Below are positions 44,881 through 59,100 of a stretch of 64,000 bases of DNA, in pieces. Positions within the stretch are counted from its first letter, which is position 1. Each line of letters begins with the position of its first letter. This stretch comes from Austropuccinia psidii (lineage: Eukaryota > Basidiomycota > Pucciniomycetes > Pucciniales > Sphaerophragmiaceae): contig JALGQZ010000002.1 in the NCBI GenBank assembly GCA_023105745.1, positions 45,854,497-45,918,496 on the forward strand, read 5' to 3'. The notes under the pieces are model-generated. The model made no database searches. It was not told the origin of the DNA and saw nothing but the letters and a program-made list of their open reading frames with translations. The position numbers were made by a program, and so were the translations under genes.

Positions 44881-45260
44881 TTTATCTATTAAGGAACATA
44901 TCAGTTAAGCTTTGGAAAGTAATATTTAAGAGATTGATTAACCAATTATGAGGTCCCTCTTCTGTTTTTTTATTGAAATTCCAGCTCTTTAAAACATTTA
45001 TCCTTTCCAGATTGATCCTGAATATTCTTTTTCTTTTCTTCAAATTCCGATTGGTGCTGTAATTTTTTCTCTTCAAACTCTTGGTCTTTTCAACCTTCAT
45101 AGCTTGTCAAAATTCAAATTTCATCTCACTAATAATCCTTTCTCATTCCAGCTTATTTAATGTCTCTTATTTTTATTTATCCAATTTATTTCTATCCCGT
45201 TTTCTCATTTGCTATAGCTTCATTTTCCATAATACAGAAAATAAGCTGTAGCTTTTATGA
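44881..45260 (-). pseudogene. Myb/SANT-like C-terminal coiled-coil remnant (copy 3)
   Basis: One minus frame (about 45076-44960) reads DQEFEEKKLQHQSEFEEKKK then NIQDQSGKDKCFKELEFQ-stop, a Glu/Lys-rich coiled-coil resembling the end of the Myb-like gene of copy 2. Another frame over the same DNA stays open for 72 codons but is a Lys/Asn-rich shadow. The family call rests on position (right end of a Harbinger/TET copy, minus strand) and composition, so it is tentative. Confidence 0.35.
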
Positions 45261-47300
45261 CTGAAAATAAATTCCAGCCACTATTTTGCCATACTTCAGT
45301 CACATACTTCTGATACAGTGGTAGGTTTTTGTGAATATTAGCTCATGGTTTTCTTGCTTCCACCACTCAGTTAGTTCAAGTTTCAATTCATGATATATCT
45401 TTTTCCTTCTAATGAATGAAAATTGTGTTTATCTACCTATTAGAATAAATACAAATCTTGATCTTAATTTAAGCTTTTGATTGTTTAAATATTTCTAAAT
45501 AATGGAATTTAATCTTCCACGTGTCAGCTTATCAGTAGCTGTAGGTCATCTTTACCATTTTGAGAATTATTATTAGCTAAGTTACAAATATATAATCCAA
45601 ATTGTAGAAAAAATTAAATTCTTAAATTAAAAATGCAAAATTCAAATCAATAACCTCCCTCAATTCATTAATTTCTCAAGAAATATTTACAAATGATAAA
45701 AACCCTGGGAATGAGAGCTTGAAATTGAAGCTATTTTTGTTTTGCTCCTAAATGGGATCTCCATTCTATGATAGCATGGAAGCATGCTTTACAAATTGAA
45801 GCCCGGTTTTTTATACATTTCCTCTCATCATCCTCAGTTATGTCTTCTCCAGTAATATTATTGTTTTTTTGGGGGGATATATATTTCCTTATAAATTTGA
45901 AATTGATATAGAATAATCTCTGAAGTGAGGTTTAGTATATCTTGTTAATTTTTTATTAAACTGAATTTATATTAACTGGAATTAATTTGGGTTTTTAGAT
46001 GGATTCTTCCCAGATGAAGCTGAACTTCTAGTCCCAAAAATATACGTTTAAATTGGATTTACTATTAAGCCCATCTTTTATACATCTATAATCCACCTGT
46101 TTCGATTGTTCTTAGGGAGGTATAAAGCATCCTGTTGGGCTATCAGGCTGATGGTATTATTATTTTTTTGGTATTGGATTTTTTTAGCCCCCCTTTCAAA
46201 AAAAGAGAACTGAACAAATTATATGGGAAAAATGATAAATTTGATTTTATAAGATTTATTGAAGAGTTATTTTAATCTAAGTAAAAGCTTAAATAAGACT
46301 TATTTATTGATGAAGAGGCTCTTTTTATAATGAAGGGAAGCTTTTTATAGTTTTAGATTAAGTTTTTTTGGATTAGGGCTTATGTATGAAATCGTGAAAT
46401 CCAAAAAAAATAAAAAATAATGGGTGTCTCAGTTGAAGAAACATGGCTCTTTCATTTCAAAAATGATGTATTTAATTAATTATTTTATATTTGATAACAC
46501 AGTAATTTTATTTGGAATCTAAATTATTTTAGATATCCGAATATTATAAATAGAGAAATAAACCAGAGATTCTAAAACATTATAAAACAAGAGATATACG
46601 GGCTCGAAGAGTTTTTAAGGATTCATTCAACTGCTTAGTTGAATTCGTAATCAATAAAATAAATGATCCAAATTATAGTAGTCAATAATATTTAACAAGA
46701 ATAATTTTAACAAGAGTTTTGAAATAATTTAAAACATTAAATCTCATAAAAATAATGTTTGAGTTTTTTTCTAATATAAAATGAAAAAAATGTTTTATTT
46801 TAATTTTCTGTTCTTTTTTGAACCAATATTCTTTGTAAAAAAAGGTATTTTGACCATTTTTTTGACAAAAAACCATCATGTTTCTAAATTTTATGCTGCT
46901 TCAAGGTATTATAACTTCCCCCAAAAAAACAGAATTTCATTTTTCATAAGAATATGGTCAATTTTTTACAACTTTAACAGGAAAAAAGTAAAATGTTATT
47001 CCACTTATGGAATAATTTTATTTTTTGAAGAGAAAGGTAAAGCGTTCCAGATTCTATAAAATGGAAATTATTTCTTTAGGTTCATTTTTTGCTATTGAAT
47101 TAATGAGAAAATTGTATTAAATTATTTGGGTGACAACATTCTAAGAGATGCTAGCTATGAATCTTATCAACAAAATAAACTCATAAACAAAGTTTCTTTT
47201 TCCAGATAAAATGAAATCTTTCAGTTCTACCTGAAAAGCAGATTATTTGGATCCGTAAATGGAACATAATTTCATTTATGTACTTTGTAAGGTGTGGATA
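45261..47300. other. Unassigned AT-rich DNA
   Basis: Scattered short open frames of low complexity (Phe/Lys-rich). The right end of the third Harbinger copy may lie near 45.4-46 kb but is not recognisable. Nothing else supported. Confidence 0.5.
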
Positions 47301-49095
47301 TGAAACTTTGATAAAATATCAAGTACTTTTCCTGTCCTCAAAATTTGTATAAGGTAAGATTATTTAAAGATAGTAAGAAATAGTATTTTTAAGAGAAAAC
47401 ACACCAATTTCATTGTTTTTAACCTTTTGAGTATAAAACAATAATATAATAAAAATCTATTGTTTTACCAACAATAAAGATTTATCCAAAAATACTCTAC
47501 AAGAGATATTTAAGGCTACACAAGAAATTTCTTCAAGAGCAATTTCAATTGGAATTAATTGAGCAAAGAGCTGCAAGAAATTAATTAAAGAACAAATTCT
47601 TTAAAAGAATATTTAAAGAGAAAACACACCTAAAAGTGACCAGAGTGAATTTGGAAACAAAGTGACAAAGTTAACAGTGATGAAAGGTGCTTTAATTCAC
47701 TTTTGGGGTGGTTCAGGGGTAGAAATTATTATAAGAGTTACAAACAGTGATTATAATGATTTTCACGTGGTTATAAGGTTCAAAATGTTTAAAAAGGGGT
47801 GGCTGTAATCTTTTATTGATTGGTTTAATAGTTTTTAAACTAATTATAAAAGGGAAAAATTCTAACATGAAGAGAAAAGTGGGGAAAAGAAGACATTCTT
47901 TTATAGCCATCAATTTTCTTACTCCAAAAGTAAAACTTACTCTTTTCAGTCATGAAAAACAGTCTGACAACAGAAAAGCCAATTATGGCATCATTGAAGC
48001 CTGGTTTAGACCACAAAAGGGCTGGTTTTAGCCATTTTAGACCCTTAAATCAGCCATTAATATAGTAATACCTGGTCTAGAGCCTTCAAAACACGTCAGA
48101 TGTGTGTAAGAGTCGTAGAAACCAGTTAAAACTGTTTTTACTATGATTTTTTTAGCTTAAAGGTAGTTTTACCCTCTTGGCAACAGTTAAAACTGCCCTG
48201 GTTGGTATCAAAACCTCACCATCAATTGAGTCACAGACCCTGTGACTCAATTCCAGGCCAAAAGTGATGAACTTTTGCCTGGATTTTGACATCCCACACC
48301 TGTCAGCAAGGATTTTGGGGGTCTGGCTCCCCCTTAGAGCTAGAGTTCCTTTTCCCCCCCAAATTTAATCTTTCCAATTGATTTTTCCTTTAATTCCTCA
48401 TCATGTATTATACTTATAATTTACACATGTAATTCAATTGAGTTTTACAGTACGCCACTGTAATAATTTACACCTAATATGTAAATCAAAGCTCACTTAT
48501 GTAATACACGTGCACATTTTGACAATCCAATTGAATTCAATTGAAAATACTTCAATCCCTCATAGCTTCTAAACTATACACAACACCTCAATTTTAACAC
48601 AAAAATTGATTGTTAACACCACATGTGGTGTGCAGTAAATTAAGGTCTTGAGGAGTTTCAACTTTTGCACTCAAAATACTGAGAACTTAATTTAAGCTTA
48701 TTTAGAGTTGAGTTACAGAAATTTCACTCAGAGGTAACCCCACCTAATTTTTTATAAGGAATTCAATGGTGAAATAAATCTTATATGTTTATTTATTGGA
48801 TAAAAAGTTATAATAATTTTTTTTCAAATTTTTTCCAAAATTATTTTATTTTGGGTAATTTTTGTTAAAATTCATTTTTACTTAAATTTTTCAAGTAAAA
48901 ATTTATTTTCATAATTTTAAATTTTATTGTAATTTTATTTTCAAATCATAATTAAGTTTTGATTTTCAAATATAAGTTTGTATTTATATTTCAATTTTAA
49001 TTTTTATAATATAAATAAATTTATTTTATTTATATTTGTATATTAATTTTTGTTTGTGGTCTTTTGGGTATATAAAAATACCTCTAAGGCTCACA
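47300..49095. mobile_element. Second LTR-like repeat copy, related to 35140-37122
   Basis: The right border matches the first copy: ggctcacatatt at 49088-49099 (versus 37115-37126), with tgtggtcttttgggtatataaaaat just inside (versus tgtggccttacgggtatgtcatacat). The string tatacacaacacctcaa is shared about 0.4-0.5 kb further in. The middle (48160-48360) is unusually complex (tcccacacctgtcagcaagg, gggggtctggctccccctta). A 15-base aagagaaaacacacc occurs at about 47391 and 47618. The left border is a guess; no gag/pol is present. Confidence 0.35.
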
Positions 49096-52000
49096 TATTT
49101 TCTGGTGAATATGAGAAGAATTGACCAATTTGGCCACTTTATATTCAAAATTTAATTTTGAAAAAGGCTTTTTTGGATAAAGAAGCCCACAAAGAAACAT
49201 AATTCTAGATAAAACCCCCCAAAAAACATATGTAATAAAATTGTCAAAAACCCCAAAATAATACATATTTGTACCATTTTTTTACTGTATTTAATTTTTA
49301 TTAATCTCAATTTAATTTCATAAATTAAAATTAATCTTGAAGCATATGTTTGTAAGTACTAATTTCTTAATTTGAATTTATTTCAAGAAACTTCAAGTAA
49401 TAGGATATAAGAAAAAGAGAATAAAAACTTAAGTAAGAAAAAATGAAGATAAAAAATAAATAGTAATGTTTAGAATCTTCATGTAAAAGATGGATTTTTT
49501 TATTATGAGATTTTTATTTAAAAACTAAATGACTTTTTTATATCAAGATTTTGATAAAAGAAAAGAAACTCAAAGAATATTATTTTTCATTGATAAACTT
49601 TATTTAAAATTGTAATGAGAGTATTTAATTCTTATAATTATAAACCCAAAAGAAGGAAACATAAGAAACTATATAATACTCAAAAAATTATTTTAAATTA
49701 TGCTTCTTAAGAAAAAATAGCAGTTTAATTTCTTTCTCTTCTATTTTATATTTGATGAAAAGAAAAAGGATTAATTAGCTCCAAGAAATCAAATGTTAAA
49801 AATTCATTTTCCTCTTGAAAATGTCTCCCTTCTAAATAAAAAGATAAATCTGTGTGCTATTTTTAAAAATCAAGTATTAATTTTCTCTAATTAATAATTT
49901 CAAGGGATGTGAAAATGTGCAGGAATATTTAATTTTAGTCACATATTTCATAATCTATTTAAATTCTTAAATAAAACTAAGATTAAATTCATTGGAAGGA
50001 AAAAACCCTTGAGCTTTTCTCGAATAAAATTATATCTCTCTATAAATTCAAAATAATGGATAATTGAATGAAAATTTAAAAGTATTTTTTATAAAAGAAA
50101 TGTTTCACATTAATATGAAATATTGAAGTAATTTGAGATCTATATATATTAATTTGAATATTATTCAATATAAAATAGATGCAATATAGTTTGTCAAAAT
50201 TTGGAAAAAGATAGTGAAGAAATATATGGATTTTGTAAATACATCTAAATCTCCTACATGAATTTGATATGATTGGTTAATTTAAAGAAATGAAGCCCCA
50301 GGAATTATTTTATATTGCAGTGAGAAATGATTGAAATAAAATTTCTTATTCCATAAACAAAGAAAAACACTTTAACCAACTTTCAAAATCCCATGAAAAT
50401 TTAAAAAAACAGTTTCACTTGCTTTCAAGTTACCCTTGTTTGTTATCAAACATTTCTTGGTACTTTCCTAATTCCAGAAAGTTTATTCTAATTTAAGGTT
50501 TTATACTAAATAATATTCTAAAAATACCGTGTTACTCAATAATTGACCACTTTGGCTTCTATAAACTTCAACACTTTCGGAGTAATTTGAATAATTTTCA
50601 ATTTAAGATTTCTTTTCCGGAAAAGAATACTTTATTTAATCTTAAAAATAAAATATAGCTAAAATTGTTTAATTTTGAGAACCTCTTACAGCTATAAACA
50701 ACTACACTATCTTGAAATTCGACTCTAAGTATTGATTTTGATTCTTTTGAAATGTATAATACTCACTCAGTAAGATAACAATTATAATTATTAAAAACAT
50801 ATTCCATTTTAATATTTACATTTGGATAGAATAAAAAAAGTCTGCTAAGTTTATCTTATACATCGTTTTGAGGTACAACTTGAAAATATGACCAGAATTG
50901 AAATTTATGACAATATGAAAATTTAATCAGGAAAATCTCCTAAATACAAGAAACCATATATTCATTTGCAGAGATTATTCATATATAAAATCTGCAAGTG
51001 AACTTATTTGACCCCATTTACCAGAAAAACTAACCAGGTGTTTGGATTTTATGACATATAGAAGAAAGGAGTTTGGTTTTTGAACAAATAAAGTAAGCAT
51101 AAGTAAAAGCTTTAAAACTTTGACAGGAAATGACTAAGATTTTAAGTATGATTTAAAAAAATGGATTATAATTTCAAGAGATTGGTGCCTTTTATAGATC
51201 CTTATCCAAAATAATTAAATTCAAAAGCTATCTGGTAGAAATATTATTGGAATATAATGCAGGTTTTTGGAGAAGAGAAACTCTAAGAAAGAATTGATAT
51301 CCAAAAATTTGAGAAGATTTTGAGTTTTTTTTAATACTTAACTCTTTCTTATATCAGTTCATAAAAAATGATAGTTATTTCATTCTATGTTATAAGCTTA
51401 GCTGATGCTTTAAATGAATTTCCTAGGAAATTTTTCTTTCACAAGATTTTGAGCTTTACATATATGAAACACTTTCTTATAACAGAGAAATATTTCATTT
51501 CATAAAGTAATATATACTTTTTACTCTTTATAATATTTATATAGCAAAGAAAATTTTTCATGTATTTTTTTGATAATCTCGAGTATCTTATCAGGCCTAA
51601 ATGTAAAAAATTAAAATTTTAAAATAGCCCGTTAAAAATGTTTTTATAATTTCATTAAATCTTAGTTTCAGTAATTCAATACTTAATTAATTTTCTCATT
51701 TAGGCTTATAATTAAGATCCCTACTGCTTCTTTACTCTTTCCTCTAGTATTTAGATATCTTGTGGCACTTATTTATACTTAGAAATTTATGGTAAAAATA
51801 ACCTAATTTCTAATGAAAATCCTTGATTTCCCTTTTTCAAATCTCTGGCCTCTAGGTTTCTCCAGATTATTTGTATCCTTCTAGTACAAAAGACTTCAAA
51901 ACTTTGCTATAGATAGATAAAAAAGATAGAAAAATTCAAAAAATTATTGATTTACAGTGTGTCTACCTATAAGATTGGCTAATCCTTTCGGGATAGTTTC

Positions 52001-53590
52001 AGAAGTTTACATTATACCCCTCCTATTTATCATATTAGAACTTTCTTTGGATATGAAACTAAATTTGGAAAAAATAAACCTGCTTCAATTTGAGTCAGAT
52101 TAAGCTATTTAAGCTCTCATAGAATTCCATTTTCAGCTTCTATCATCTTCTTTATTGAGATAAAAGATTTACAATGATTGAGATCTAAGGTCTGTTTATA
52201 ATTATTTGACTTAAGATGAAGTATATCATCTCTTCTCAAAAAATATTTAGAGTAAAAAAAATTACCATTTGAGGTATTAACGAAGTTTTTGAGTGAAGGA
52301 GTACCAAAAACCGATTTTATTACGTTCTGAGTATAACAAAATGATATTGAAAAAATTTATCCTTCCACCAAAAATAGATATTGATTGGAAGATGTTTCAC
52401 AGGAAATATTCAATTCTTAAGATGATAAAAAAAAGGAGGCTTAAATCTTTCTTTGTATTTTTGATATCTGATTGATCTAATTATAAAATGTAAAATATTA
52501 CAAAGTAAAGAAAAAAGATTAATAAAGAGGAACTTATTTCATAAATTAAACTTTTCTTTAGCCAAGGTCAAGCTTTCTTTAAAAAATTATGTTGACCAAT
52601 AACAAATAACCAGGAATCATTACTTCCTCTGAACATCCCATCTATTTCAACCGATCCTTGTGTTTGTTTTTGTTTTGATATTTTTGATAGAATGAAGATA
52701 TTTTTATCTTAGAATATGTAGGATGCAAGTACTTATAAGTTAGAGTAAGAAGCTTACAAAAACCTTGTAAAAAATGCTAACATATTAGCTAAGATAGCCC
52801 AATACAATCCAGAGTATTTTCCCCCTTTTTTTACCCATCCATATGCTTTGATTTATAATGACTAAATAGATGAAAATTGATCTCACACCTCATCTTATTA
52901 TTAATAGTTTGAAGTGGCATCTTTTTTGTGTAGAGTTTTATACCAAATACTCAGAGAAAAGAACTTGGGAGAATACTGGAATAATTGGATTAATCATTAC
53001 TAACACCCCTCAAAATATATCTTTAGAATAAGCTTAATTGAAATAAATAAACTTGATATAAAATGACAAAGAATTCTCAATTAAATTTGAATTCAGCGCT
53101 AAAAAATAAAGTATAGAGATTCCTGATATGTAAATTAGATTTCAATAAATTGCTTCATGCACACAAAATTCAATAAATTGGACTGCAACTACTCATAGCT
53201 TCTGAAATAGGAGGTAAATATGATAAATTACAAACAAAATAAGGGTTAAAGCCATGAGTAAGGTTTATATTCTAAATTATTATTGATGAACAAGCTTTAA
53301 TACTGAATCTTATTTGGAATCGATACAAGTTCAAATTAATTAATCTACATCAATATTTTTCAAAGATGGCAAAATTCATCGTGAAATTTTTGGATATGCA
53401 TGGATGTGTTATTTCATGATATTGTGGCTCAATTTAAAATTCAGTATTTTTGAATTGTTTATATATACAAAAAGGGTGTTTCGGCACATATAAATGCAAA
53501 GAAAGAATCAAAGATGTGGTGAGATGATTGAGTTAAAAGGAAGATAAATAGTAGTATATAGGAAGGGAATATTATATTCAGGTTCAAAAA
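49096..53590. other. AT-rich DNA, no supported features
   Basis: No conserved motif, element end or protein-like frame on either strand; open frames are short and A/T-driven. Confidence 0.6.
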
Positions 53591-53599
53591 AATGGGAAA

Positions 53600-53912
53600 G
53601 AAAAAGTAAGCCCTTAAAAAAGATCCAAGTTATGCTACGGAATTCTGGGAGTTTGGTTTGAAATTGAACAACCAAAAGCTGCCCCAAGCCATAAATAACT
53701 TCCTTAAAGAACATACACCTGCTGAAGTATATAAATGGAGGTTCCTTCTCCCCATCCTCAAATTCTTCCTCATACCCAAATTAATCATTAAAAGTAGAAA
53801 TTCAACTCCTTCATATTTTTTTGAGGATAATATCCTCATCCAGAAACATTATCTATCTTTTCTTCAATTCTTCACAGTAATCAAGCTCAATAGCATAGCT
53901 TTAGTGGCTTGA
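53600..53912 (+). CDS. Isolated coding-like fragment, unknown
   Basis: A plus frame open for about 100 codons reads DPSYATEFWEFGLKLNNQKL, PQAINNFLKEHTPAEVYKWR, FLLPILKFFLIPKLIIKSRN and FFEDNILIQKHYLSFLQFF, ending TGA 53912. Composition (Trp, Pro, Lys/Glu mix, amphipathic helices) looks like real protein rather than random AT-rich DNA, and the frame is open upstream of the first Met. No family is recognised and no intron partners were found. It may be an exon or a transposon remnant. Confidence 0.35.
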
Positions 53913-54393
53913 TTATTAATAGTAGCTGATAGAGGTGTAAAATATACCAAATATACTCCTCACAACTAAAACATCTGCCTTACCAACTTGAAATATTTTC
54001 AAATACATTGAGAAAGGTGCAAGTGCTACTAGTATCACAGTTATTATTAATATGAATAATTTTATATAATAATATTTGGAAAATTACTCAGAATAAAGCT
54101 CATTACAAAAGGAAATTTTATATTGTAATTATCTTTTTATTTTCAGTAACAAAACTGAGAAGCATATTTATTATAATAAATTTCAATTATTTATCAACTA
54201 AAACGGACTTTCTTATCCTAAAAGAATAATAATTATCAAAAAAACAAATGAATATTTCTCATCCTGGTGTTGTTCCAGATATAATATTTTTTTAGAATTT
54301 TGATTTTGTTGTCATGCCAGTTTTCTAAATATAGCCATCTCTATATTTTTTCTTGTACTGCTTAATTATTCAAGGTTATGATACCTATTGTTC

Positions 54394-54398
<5 letters not shown>

Positions 54399-54428
<30 letters not shown>
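54399..54428. repeat. AT dinucleotide microsatellite
   Basis: About 14-15 uninterrupted AT units. Confidence 0.9.
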
Positions 54429-54431
<3 letters not shown>

Positions 54432-55893
54432 AGATTATGTTGAATAGAAATCCATTACTCAGAAACCATCAAGTAAAATTGAATTGATTATATATCTCAA
54501 GTCAAGATAATTAACAATTATTAGGAAGCTCAGTCTAAATTACTATAAGACACAAGGAGAGTAAGGGATCTCATTATTGAAAATAATCTCAATTTTTTTC
54601 CCCTATAGATTCCTTGTGGCTATGCCTCATTTATCCCACAAAGAGGATTTTCCAAAAAATGATTAATAATATGGAAATTTTCAGATTACGTTATATATTC
54701 CCTCATAGGATATAATTCCATTATTAACTGAATGAAAAATAGTTACTATTAATATCAAATTTGAGATGATTTTTGCATAAAATTATTGTCTATTGATCCT
54801 AATTTTAATCAATTTTTGAAATTATTATACTTTTTAGATCCCAACAGTGGTAAATATGCCTGTTTTAATTCTATTAAAAACCCAATGACACTCTAAATAT
54901 AGCTTTGATGTCTTGGGTATAAGGACTTTCCTTTATATATCACAAGGGAGAACCAATCAGTCCCTTTTAGGTGACTCAGAAAAAGGATTATATTATTTTA
55001 ACATCATGGATGAGAATTTAATTCAAATAATCCCAAAAAAACTATTATCTTAACATAGACCACATGGTCTGTGGCTACAAATATTTTTCCTAAAATGGAA
55101 TTTTCCTTTAATTTTCCAATATTTTAATGGGCTCCCATAGAGAGCTACCCATTTTACAAAATAAACAAAAACATACATAAGTAAATTATTTTTAAATTAA
55201 GAATTTTTCAAAAATATTAATTTCCCCTTTGAACCAGTTTGAGTGCATTACTTACAAATTAGAAAAGACCAACAAAATCCTATCAAGGTGTCAAGGAAGA
55301 AGAAAGTTGGAATATTTGAGATTTTAAACTGTAAAAATTCACTCCAAAATGGGGATAGCCGAATTTTCAGATTGAATGGATAGAAGAAAGATTGGTCAAG
55401 ATGTTCCTTCAAAAAGGAATTATTCCAGGTTCACAATATTTTTTTCAAAAATATAAATTCAGTTATTCAATATTTGAAATAAATAGTTGGTGATTACTCT
55501 GAGAATAAGTTCAAAAAGAGGTTTTTAATAAAATTTTCCAAAATCCAATCCCACCAGGGTTGCTAAAGGCAAACTTCACTCAACTCCGTAGTTAAGAAAA
55601 GACCTTGGGTTTCCAGATACAGAAACCCTCTAGCTCCTGAAAAATTAATCAATATGTGTAAAAATTGTGTTTGTAACATCCAAAACAACACCAAACCACC
55701 CCTACTCATTAAGAAACGAAACTGTTTCTGTGAAAGCAACAATCTTCCTCCCCAGATAACTAGGCTACAATTTGGAATTGCACATCAAGAAGCCATCTCA
55801 CTGAAGAAGGGAGCTATGTGTGACTTATAGCTCTCCGTTTTTAGAAACACTGGTGTGGATTCTCTTGGTGAGCTAAGTCTGTGAAAAAAGGAA

Positions 55894-56160
55894 TTAGAGG
55901 TAATAATGGGATAGAGAATCTTGAGAAAAACAGATTATGTAGATCCTTGATTTTATTTGAGGATGTATTATAATACCTGAAATGTAAAATAAATCAAAGT
56001 CCCCATTTATTTCTTTGTTAAGCTGATATAATTCATACAAAGGAAGCCCTGATACATTTTCAATGAGGACTATAAGATTATGTACTCTATAATTGTTTTT
56101 CAAGGGCTTCATTAGAGATATAAATATCCTCAAAGTATCTTTGGGCCTAAAAAACATCAA
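55894..56160 (-). other. Open frame of uncertain status
   Basis: A minus frame of 88 codons (RPKDTLRIFISLMKPLKNNY, HNLIVLIENVSGLPLYELYQ, LNKEINGDFDLFYISG) has somewhat protein-like composition, and a ttttttag acceptor-like sequence precedes GCCCAAAG. No homologous motif is known to me. Reported because little else in this region looks coding. Confidence 0.2.
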
Positions 56161-59100
56161 AAAATGAAGACAAAATTAAATTGGGAAGTCTAATAAAAAT
56201 TAAAGTTCATGTGGATAGTATGAAGCTATGATTAGCATATTTTTTTATAAAAATCATTGGTGGGACCAAAAAGATTGAGATCCAAGAAGCTCTAAAGATT
56301 CAACATTGAGCTGTTTAAAGTTCCCAAAATTGGATACATTTAACAATATTTTAGAAAAATCATTGATAGTGTTTTAACCTTGAGTGGTTTTTGTAAATCA
56401 AAAGTGTATTTTACAAATAAAAATATGGATTAATGAGAAATTACTCATAGGTAAAAACAACAAATTATGAAGAAATATTGTTTCAAAAAAAACAAGTATT
56501 GTTTCTGTTAAAGTATAAATTGCAAGAAAATTGAAATAATAATAACTTATTATTCAATTTTTGAGAAGATCAAAATAAATTATTTCTTTTATAAAAAAAT
56601 GATAAGAATAAATAAACAATAATATATAAAAAGATAGTTTCTCTCATTTTGTATGAAAATAATTTATATCTAAGCACCAAAAAAAGAGGCTTAGTGAGTA
56701 GCACCACTCAAAAAGTGAAATAATAAAATTAACAAACTCACCTCTGAAAGGCTATAGATTAACTATGTTAGTATTTAAGATAGATTTGATTGAGTAAATT
56801 TCATAAGCGTCTTTTAGTATGGGAAAAAATAATTGAACACAAGCTACAGTAATCTTACAAGTAGCCTTCGTTCACTTCAATTAAGAATGCCTTCGTTTTC
56901 CATCTATAGATCCAGAAAAAGATCATCCTGTGCGCCAAAGAAAGCCATTTAATAAATTATAGTAATGCAATTTATCTAATGAGGAAGCCTTCTCATATTT
57001 CAAATTTCTGAAATTAGAAAATTAAAACGACGAGGTAACTGTGATTAAAAGATGATTAAGTGCTTTAATACTTCCAGTAATTAATATTCTCCTGTATTCA
57101 AGCAGAAAATTTAATGAATATTGAAACTTCTGTGATACAATGAGATTAAAAATATTCATCTTATTATAATCAGATGTTTAAAATAGAATACAAGATTCTG
57201 TGATACAGCCATTAAGTATTTATCCCTGTTTTAAAAAATTAAAGAAAAGTAGAATAAAAAGTAAGAATAAAAAAATGAAAGCAGATAATAAAAATATGAT
57301 GATATCAATATTTCAAAAAAATAATTATCGAATTACTGATAGATTGGAGCCAATAATTTGTTAGAATAGTAATAAAAAGACAATATAAACAGAAATGAAG
57401 AAATATTTTATTATTCCATGTGTGAGAAGAGCCCAAACCTTTATGTACTTTTATGGAAATTAGGATACAAAGAAATTAAAAATAATACCTATAAAGAGAC
57501 TTCTTTTTTTATATAAAATCAAGCTATATCTAAGCTTCAAAGCTAGGGTAGCTAGATACAGATAATTGATTCATGATCCAAATGCAGCTGTGAATGTAGG
57601 CATTATATATGGGGATCTGGGCCCATAATCTTTAATATTTTGGATGAAATCAAGAAAAGTTTCAGGAATAGATATTATAGGATTTAGAATAGCTGACTAT
57701 ATTTGTTAGAGCTCCCTCAAAGAAAAACATAAAGGAAGAGAGCTCAAGTGGACTCTTTTCTGTAAGGAACTATCTTTGAATGGGTAGATTCACTTTACAT
57801 ATTACTAACTAAATCTGAATAATAAAGTTGATAAAAATTATGAAAATCTATTGATGAGATTGGTGTAGGAATATTTAAATATTACTCACCAATTGAGACT
57901 TTAAGACTAGCTAAATTAATAAAATAAGGTTAAAAGTAAAGCTATAGTTTTCTTAAGTATAAATTAGTATCAATAGGGGCAGTAATTCTTAAATTACAAT
58001 ACTGAAAAGGAGGGGTGAAGTATCTATTTTATTGGGAGGAACAAATACGAAGAATTCTGTTTAATTTTTGTATTCCTACCAATAATATCATCCAATTTTT
58101 TTTGTCTAGGTTTCTTTCATTTTTTCTGTGAAGTGATTATGTGGCTAAACTTCCAGATATTACCTGCTTTATGGCTAATTAAATAAAGCAATATTATTGG
58201 AATGAATTTTTAGAACTTTTGAAAAGTAAAATATGATAGCAAGAGAAAAATAACTCATTATTAGGGCTCATAAATCCCAACTAATTTATGGAGTCAAGTC
58301 CTTTAGGCCTAGATACCAGGAATATTTCCAGAAAAAGGACTTTTTTATTATACAAAAGAAGTTTTTTAAGACTTCAAAGTAGAAAATTATCCCCATATAA
58401 TAATTTTAGATATTTTATTCAAAATCAATGATCCGAGAAACAGAAATAAGCTAGAATAAATGTAGAGGAAACCGCCAATGAATTGTGATTTATTGATCCA
58501 CATAGATATCATTCCTCTTCAACTTAGTATTTGATTTTATTAGTTGATAGATAAATAAATTAAAAAACTGGAGTTCAATGTGTAATAAAAAGCCAAAAAG
58601 TATGTTCTCCTTAGGAAGAATAAGAAAACTCAGAGCTAAGGCCTGAAACTTAATGATGGAATGAAATAGAAAGCATATAACAGGTATTTATTCTTGTCAC
58701 AGAGCTTATATTTTGTTAAATTTTGTCTTCTTACTAAGATTTTGAGGAAAGAAATTTTTCTTATTCCTGAATATTCTAGGAAAACTTAAGTAAATGATAC
58801 CATGAGAAATTTATGGAATAAATAATCATTCAGAGATTTTCTCTAAGTAAACGATTGAATAATTATTTCTTTTTAGCTTACTTTTTTTTCCAGGATTCTG
58901 ATATGGTACCCAAATAGGTATGTGATTTTTTCATTAATTGTATTAATGGCTGGTAATCTGACTTGGTAACTAAGAGTCATATAATAGAGAGAAATGGGAA
59001 ATGAAAATATAAAGGCAAACACCAATGATTAGCTCATGAAGGTAAAACTCTACCAAAGAGAGAATTTCTTTTCAATTAATTCATCAGAAAGGAAGAATAT

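Noticed and set aside
55550..55860. Possible 5S rRNA-like or tRNA-like stretch (caactccgtagttaagaaaa)
   Set aside because: Only a vague likeness to the 5S internal region; no complete A and C boxes, pairing ends or terminator.
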